Assembly: GCA_033964015.1 (NCBI GenBank)
Contig: CM066912.1
Coordinates: forward strand, 12,249,399-12,313,398
Length of the DNA: 64,000 bases
DNA from: Scolanthus callimorphus
Lineage: Eukaryota > Cnidaria > Anthozoa > Actiniaria > Edwardsiidae
Direction: 5' to 3'
A model generated the notes under the pieces. The model did no database searches and was not told where the DNA came from. It saw nothing but the letters and a program-made list of their open reading frames with translations. The position numbers were made by a program, and so were the translations under genes. Below are positions 58,904 through 64,000 of this stretch, in pieces. Numbering within the stretch: position 1 is the first letter of the stretch; the number at the start of each line of letters is the position of its first letter.

Positions 58904-59911
58904 CCGACTCGCTGGTTACTGGTAACAAAACAAACTGTGTCGCATGAAACACTTCTCCTGAATCTACCTCAGACTCACCCTTCTCACTATGCTGCAGAGG
59001 AAGTCGTGAAAGCCCATCTGCATTGCAATGTTCCTTGGTGTTCTTATATTCGATGTCGTACTCGAAACCAGATAGGAACATGGCATATCGCTGCAGTCTT
59101 GCTGCTGTCATGGCTCGTATCCCTTTCTCAGGATGAAAAATTGATGTGAGTGGCTTGTTGTCTGTAATGAGAGTAAACCGTCTGCCAAACAAGTAAACAT
59201 GAAATTTCTTCACTGCCCACACAATTGACAGAGCTTCCTTATCAATTTGTGAGTAGTTACGCTCAGGTTTGGTGAGTGACCTGGATGCAAATGCTATAGG
59301 GCGTTCACAGCCATCCGGCATGACGTGTGAAAGCACTGCACCAATACCTGTGGGTGAGGCATCGCTTGCAAGCTTAACTGGTAAGTTGGGGTCATAGTGT
59401 GTCAGAACTTGTTCAGATGTGATTAAGCGCTTAGCCTCATTAAAGGCTTGCTCACACTGTTCTGTCCACTCCCATTTGCTATCTTGCTCCAGCAACTGGT
59501 TTAGTGGGTGGAGAACGGCGGCGGCATTAGGCAAGAAACGATGGTAGTAATTAATAAGTCCTAGGAATGATCGGACCTGCGACACATCCTCGGGCTTTAG
59601 TGCATTAACTACTGCCTCAATCTTCTCTTGTGTTTTGTGTAGGCCTTCGCTATCTATTTCGTGGCCACAAAACTGAACTCTCTCTCTGAAGAATTCACAT
59701 TTTTCCCTGTGTGCCTTCAAACCTGCTTCTTGTAGCCGCTTTAGAACCTTCTCCAAGTTTTCCAGATGCTCCTCCTTTGTACGTCCTGTTATGATCATGT
59801 CGTCTAGGATGCACTGAGTACCTGGTATGTCCTGTAGTACCTGGTCAATCGCACGCTGCCAGATAGCAGGACTTGAGGTTACGCCAAAGACCAACCTATT
59901 ATACTGGAAGA
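58860..59911 (-). pseudogene. Gypsy reverse transcriptase (3' half) and RNase H
   Basis: After a deletion junction the protein resumes LFQYNRLVFGVTSSPAIWQR (RT motif B), then CILDDMIITG (motif C with ILDD), and the thumb (FLGLINYYHRFLPNAA). RNase H follows (KLASDASPTGIGAVLSH, EALSIVWAVKKFHVYLFG, TDNKPLTSIF, NADGLSRLPL). The fingers and motif A, with the first catalytic Asp, are missing, so polymerase activity is not possible. RNase H residues appear intact. The frame ends at RDPILSKV. Confidence 0.9.
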
Positions 59912-59987
59912 GACCTTGGGTCGCAGTGCATACGGCACCTGGCGTGCTTTGTGAAAGCGTGGTTGACAGTTTTCCTCAACCTTGAAA

Positions 59988-60575
59988 TCAGCCTTGAAGC
60001 GTGCCTATTCCCTCTGAGAACACTGACTCATACTTCTTTGACAGCTGATTCACTTTAGGATTTACGGACCCCAAAAGTGGCTGACTGAGCTTTAGGGCAT
60101 TGATCTCCCCTAAGTCCAATGGCATTTGGGTTAGCCAATCGCGCCCAAACAATGCAGGACCTGGTGTGTCTACTACTTGTGCGGTTAACTCCTTAACTTC
60201 ACCTCTGAAGCTAACGTTACATTTCACCCTTCCCCGAGGGACGACTTCCTCTCCCGTGTAGGTTTTCAGGATAACTTGGCTTGTTTCCAGTTTTAGATCC
60301 CTGAAAAGTTCCTTATACTGTTTAAATGGAATAAGCGAAACTGCTGATCCTGTGTCTAGTTCCATCTTGAGAACCCTTCCCTCTATCTCAGGTTTCACCC
60401 AGATTACAGTTCCCTTGCCCTTGATATTATTCACTTCAAGAGAGGCTAAATAATCATCACTGTCCCCGTCATCTTCCAAACAATCTACCTGGGGTTGGGA
60501 GCCCTGTGTATCAGATTTCATTTTCTTACATGCCCTCTTAATATGCCCCGTCTTTTTGCAGTAATGAAAGGACAA
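59988..60575 (-). pseudogene. Gypsy aspartic protease and second zinc-knuckle region
   Basis: Begins with a CCHC-like remnant (YCKKTGHIKRACKK). Then comes the retropepsin-type active site LDTGSAVSLIP, a flap-like segment (ILKTYTGEEVVPRG) and the conserved ALFGRDWL. It ends at a stop after GIGTLQG, where a small indel shifts the frame. The next stretch (ADFKVEENCQPRFHKARQVP and YALRPKV) is the RT entry in another frame, up to about 59912. Confidence 0.85.
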
Positions 60576-60820
60576 CTCTTGTGGTTATGGGTACCTAGAC
60601 AACGATAGCATTTTTTCATCTGACCCTTTAGATGGCTGGGGTTTCTCTTTTCAGGGTTTGGTTTGGATTCCTTCTTAGCCTTGGGCTTTGTTTTACTTAA
60701 CTTATCTACACCCCTCACGGCTTCTTTCCCACCCTGGAGAGCTTCTACATCTTTATAAGACTGTTCAATGGCAATACATTTTGCAGCTGCAACATCAAAC
60801 GTGAGATCTTCTAACTTCAT
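60518..60820 (-). pseudogene. Gypsy gag, nucleocapsid part
   Basis: A lysine-rich linker (KLSKTKPKAKKESKPNPEKR) leads to the zinc knuckle CYRCLGTHNHKSC. The frame then shifts near 60560 relative to the protease frame. It overlaps the preceding gag frame by four bases (ATGA). Whether the gag-pol shift is natural or damage cannot be decided; other breaks in this copy suggest damage. Confidence 0.8.
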
Positions 60821-61302
60821 TTTAGCAATTCCGACATCATTTTCTTGTCTCGGATTCCAGAAACCAAACGGCCTCTGAGTCTTTCCAAACGCATAGTCTC
60901 GTTAAATTTGCACTCGGTTGCAAGATGCTTTAACGCTGCTACATATTGGCTTACCGTTTCTCTAGTGCTTCGCGCTCTATTGTCAAATTCATACCTCGCT
61001 ACCAGAGCAGATTTCGGCGGTTTCAACTGCTTCTGAAGGCGTTCGACGATAGAATCATACGTGAGCGTATCCTCTTTGAGTGATGTTGGAGCGACCAAAT
61101 CCTTCACCAGCTGGTAGGTATCAGTGGGAAGATTAGTTAACAGAACAGCCTTTTTTTGTTTTGGATCGCTGATGCCGTTTGCCATAAAGAAAAAGTCCAA
61201 CTGTTCCGTGTAAGCTTCAAAGTCTGTCCCGACTACAAACTTCTGAACTTTCCCACGTTTCGAACAGGTTCTGGCGCTGCTTCTTGGTCTGGCATCGTCC
61301 AA
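60817..61302 (-). pseudogene. Gypsy gag, capsid part
   Basis: Reads KFVVGTDFEAYTEQLDFFFM, KAVLLTNLPTDTYQLVKDLV, YDSIVERLQKQLKPPKSALV and VSQYVAALKHLATECKFNET, a retrotransposon gag capsid domain that would form the particle shell. A different upstream frame opens MPDQEAAPEPVRNVGK and may hold the true start, so an indel near 61255 is likely. It ends at TGA at 60817-60819, where the next gag frame begins. Confidence 0.85.
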
Positions 61303-61385
61303 ATTTCCGCTAGAGATCCGTTAGAGATTTGTCTTTACTGTTTCTGAGTTAAAAATCTCAAAATCCCTGCACTCGTCGCCAATTT

Positions 61386-61498
61386 TGTCATGTCTTCGTG
61401 ACTGACAAACCAAAACAACAACTAGACAAGATGGCGGAATGAACACACGTGTTTATCTTACATGCGCGCGCATCTTGTACCACAGGAATACCATAACA
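61386..61498 (-). repeat. 5' LTR of the gypsy element
   Basis: 113 bp, matching 57379-57491 except at seven positions; followed by ATATG at 61499-61503. In element orientation it precedes the primer-binding site at 61365-61381. Confidence 0.9.
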
Positions 61499-61999
61499 AT
61501 ATGAACCATATTTCTTTCTAAAAAATGACAAATGTGCATGGTCACTGCTAGAATTAACTGATGCATTTAATAGAATAAGGGTGAAGAATGAATACTACAG
61601 GAGGGCAACACGTTTTTGTCACATGCTACTCTCTTGAAAGAAAGTTGATTATTATTATTTCAAATGTATGAATATTTTTGGGCAAGTAAGGGATGTACGG
61701 ACGCCCAATTAGCAAACTTGAAATCATTTGCACCTCCAAATAGTACTTGGTACACTTCTAATGGGCCACAGCCTCCCAGCCATGCCATTCTTACTGTGAC
61801 TGCAAAACGTCTTTTAATTTCAAGTTCTATGGTAGTATAGTGTCAGATTGATTCATATAAAATCCAGCACAGCCTAAAAAATATTACATTCTTGATAGCC
61901 TTAGCTACAGTTTTATGGAATGCAGTGTCTGAGGGGCCTATAGGCATTTGTGGAAAAGGAAAAACATTTGCAGCTGTTCTTCCTGCTTTTTCTAAGGAT

Positions 62000-62558
62000 T
62001 ATTATTTAGATTAAACACGGAGTTCCGGTATAAAAGGGATAAGACCGCCCACTTTCACGCTTGAATCGGCAATTATAAATTCATATTTTAACAGAATAAA
62101 GTCGAGAAAGTTCAGTCTCCGGTAAAAGTGCTTTTATAGGACCCCCAACAAAGTTAAATAAAATTCTTTTTGAATAAATAGCAATGTAATTCCTTGTAGA
62201 ATACTGAATAATTGGTTATTTGATGATTACTAACGTTTTCAGTTCACATTTTGAATTTCGCGGGTCAGAATATTTCGATCCTTATGAATACTAATTGGTG
62301 TTGCTCTTCGCACGGAAAGCTTTTATCTAAGCCAAACCAGTTGTAATAAAAATAATTCTACAGCAACTAAAAAGGTAATTGTTTAAAAAGCAAAGAGTTC
62401 CTATTTATTTCTTTACAAACTCGCTTTTTGAATAGAAATTTTGAATTTCGCGCCACAGAGAGGTGTTAACTCTACAACAGCTGAGTGACAACTGACAATC
62501 AAAGGCCCGCGGGCCCGCTCCTTTTATACCGGAACTCCGTGTTTAAATCTAAATAATA
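62000..62558. mobile_element. 559-bp inverted-repeat element nested in the TTAA element
   Basis: Arms of about 40 bp contain 'acacggagttccggtataaa' at both ends in opposite orientation (62014-62036 and 62522-62543) and extend outward through 'tattatttagat'. No unambiguous target duplication was found. Non-coding by inspection. Confidence 0.65.
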
Positions 62559-63663
62559 GCAAAATAGCTTTCAAAATTCAACTAATTTTTGGGATTCAAC
62601 TACCATAGGCCAGGAAAATATGCAAACATTGCTCTCTCTCTCATTAATTAAAAAGCCCTGTCAATTTTCCAGATCATCTGAGGTTTATTATTATTATTGT
62701 TATTATTATCATTTGCCTGATTTGTCTTGTTTTCATGTTATCAGGTAGATGGAGCAAATCCTGAGACATCACTACCATCCGTGCCCTGGGCTTCATGAAT
62801 ATTTAAAAACTCCACAGTTATAACAACCAACACCATTTGCTTCACATGGCATAGCAAAGCACGTACAATAAAAACAATTATCAGATTTTGGATATTTACT
62901 CAATATTCTTTTGCTTAGTAAATAGGTAAATGACAATGAAACCATTCCCGACACTGCTAGTGAAGCCATAATCAGCATTTATATCAGGCTTAATATTGAT
63001 TTGTATTTGAAATAAAGTGTTTGTATGGTGACTGGTTTGTTTACTTTCTTTGACTGATTAGTGTCTCATTTACATATTGTAAACACAGTGACAGTACAAA
63101 CATTGTACAGGGGCCATTATTATTTTTCTAATAATTGATTAGAAAGTGCTACCTTCGTGTTTTATTTTGCTTTGTTCAGGGTGACAATCTTGATCGGGTG
63201 CGGAACGAATGGGAGCCAGAAAATAAACCAGCCAAAAATCAACAAATCGCAAGTTAAAAGTTGGATTCTTCTTTCCTACATAAAACTCTGCTGCTAAGTA
63301 AGCATTTTGAGAGAAAACTAGGGCAATCACTTTAGAAATGTGGACCTCCGAAGCCAGAGAAAAGGATGGGCTTTTTTCTCCCTTCGAAGTCCGCCGAAGT
63401 CCGCCATTATCCTTGAGCATGAGAGCTAATGGGTGATACCGCTGACAAGTATCGCGGGCAAGGTGATAACCCAGTTTTCCCGTGACGTCATGTGACGTCA
63501 CGATCTCAGATCAGCTGGAAAATTAAATCAGCCGATGGAAATGGATGCTTTCTCTGTCTCGGTATGTTACTAGGCTGACAAAATGGAGGCTGACAGAGGC
63601 TCTTTAAATATAATCTACCTCGACCTCGTATAGATCATTTTTCGATTAAAGGAATCTAGGCAT

Positions 63664-63795
63664 AATATATAATAATAATAATAATATAACTTTTGATATA
63701 GCACCATTTCTACTAAAAATCCAATAGCGCTTTACAATAATTGTTCTACTAAATGACATTAAATCAACTAAAAATATAAAAAACATATAACCGAC
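63664..63795 (-). mobile_element. CR1/L2-like LINE 3' tail fragment
   Basis: An ATA/AAT microsatellite (63667-63686) is followed by 'gatatagcaccatttctac' and 'aatagcgctttacaataatt', matching the LINE 3' end at 18751-18820. Severely 5'-truncated; ends near 63795, where unrelated sequence begins. Confidence 0.55.
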
Positions 63796-64000
63796 TTAAG
63801 GTGGATCGACCCAGTAATTTTGCAGCCGTGCCAACCAATTTTGAACCTCTCATATAAAAACAGGTTGAATTCTATCGCGCAGCCAATTTAACACACATTC
63901 TACCAATAGACTGAAATATATGTCAGCACAAAAGTTGGGGAGATCGGAGCTAGTATCACGTAACAATCGGGCCACGCCTATTTTTACTCTCACCCCAGTT

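Larger units (their letters stand above)
57379..61498 (-). mobile_element. Ty3/gypsy LTR retrotransposon, full-length but decayed
   Basis: 113-bp LTRs (TGTCATG...CATAACA) at 57379-57491 and 61386-61498, about 94% identical (seven differences by eye), are bounded by the 5-bp duplication ATATG (57374-57378, 61499-61503). On the minus strand the order is gag, protease, reverse transcriptase, RNase H, integrase, which is the Ty3/gypsy order. A candidate primer-binding site (TGGCGACGAGTGCAGGG, 61365-61381) follows the 5' LTR after five bases. A purine tract (gtgaggaggaga) abuts the 3' LTR. Several frameshifts and an RT deletion make it inactive. Confidence 0.93.
56216..63603. mobile_element. TTAA-flanked DNA transposon candidate, 7.4 kb with nested insertions
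   Basis: The left terminus AGAGCCCATGTCAGCC (56216) and right terminus, complement of AGAGCCTCTGTCAGCC (ending 63603), are flanked by TTAA at 56212-56215 and 63604-63607. Subterminal blocks are also inverted: 'aaactgggttatcaccc' near 56412 and its counterpart near 63455-63475, and 'cagctgatc' near 56367 and 63510. Removing the gypsy insertion leaves about 3.3 kb, a plausible size for an autonomous element. I could not recognise a transposase in the remaining sequence (56380-57373, 61504-63500). The family-related MITE is at 13754-13979. Confidence 0.6.

Noticed and set aside
63139..63501. 120-codon minus-strand frame (KNPTFNLRFVDFWLVYFLAP...)
   Set aside because: It lies across subterminal inverted-repeat sequence of the TTAA element and matches no transposase family I recognise; not claimed as a gene.

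Overview
This is eukaryotic nuclear DNA from an animal, most likely a cnidarian and perhaps an anthozoan such as a coral. Evidence: genes with GT-AG introns; a Cys-loop receptor whose exon sizes match animal GABA-A/glycine receptor genes; an intronless rhodopsin-type GPCR; and Penelope, CR1/L2, Ty3/gypsy and tyrosine-recombinase retroelements plus many short inverted-repeat elements. The species cannot be fixed from sequence alone. I see no bacterial operons, no CRISPR array and no phage.

Layout. 1-3.3 kb: repeats and unassigned sequence. 3.3-8.7 kb (+): the last six exons of an anion-selective Cys-loop receptor; its 5' exons were not found. 8.7-15.9 kb: unassigned sequence with three Penelope-like fragments in two orientations and a 226-bp TTAA-flanked MITE. 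16.1-17.1 kb: about eight 127-bp tandem repeats carrying TGACGTCA (CRE-type) palindromes. 17.3-17.5 kb: one unidentified candidate exon. 18.8-24.4 kb: a CR1/L2-like LINE with a MITE in its 3' end, the whole tandemly duplicated (about 2.75 kb per unit). 24.46-25.39 kb: a 930-bp AATCC array. 28.8-30.0 kb (-): a complete 377-residue GPCR. 31.7-38.3 kb: MITEs, a GGGAA array and AT-rich simple repeats. 41.5-48.2 kb: a decayed tyrosine-recombinase retroelement with split direct repeats and a large 80-bp minisatellite inside it. 50.8-53.6 kb: MITEs, a partial tandem duplication and a tRNA-derived foldback insertion with a 14-bp target-site duplication. 55.3-56.1 kb: another CRE-containing repeat. 56.2-63.6 kb: a TTAA-flanked element with matching ends, into which a 4.1-kb Ty3/gypsy element (113-bp LTRs, 5-bp TSD) and a smaller inverted-repeat element have inserted.

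Only two host genes can be named by family: a ligand-gated chloride-type channel and an orphan class A GPCR. Both are membrane signalling receptors, but nothing shows that they work together. Most of the rest is layered mobile DNA. The best leads are the split-direct-repeat element, the tRNA foldback with its unoccupied paralogous site, the TTAA element with its deletion-derived MITE, and the CRE-dense tandem array. Nothing here demonstrates a wholly new system.
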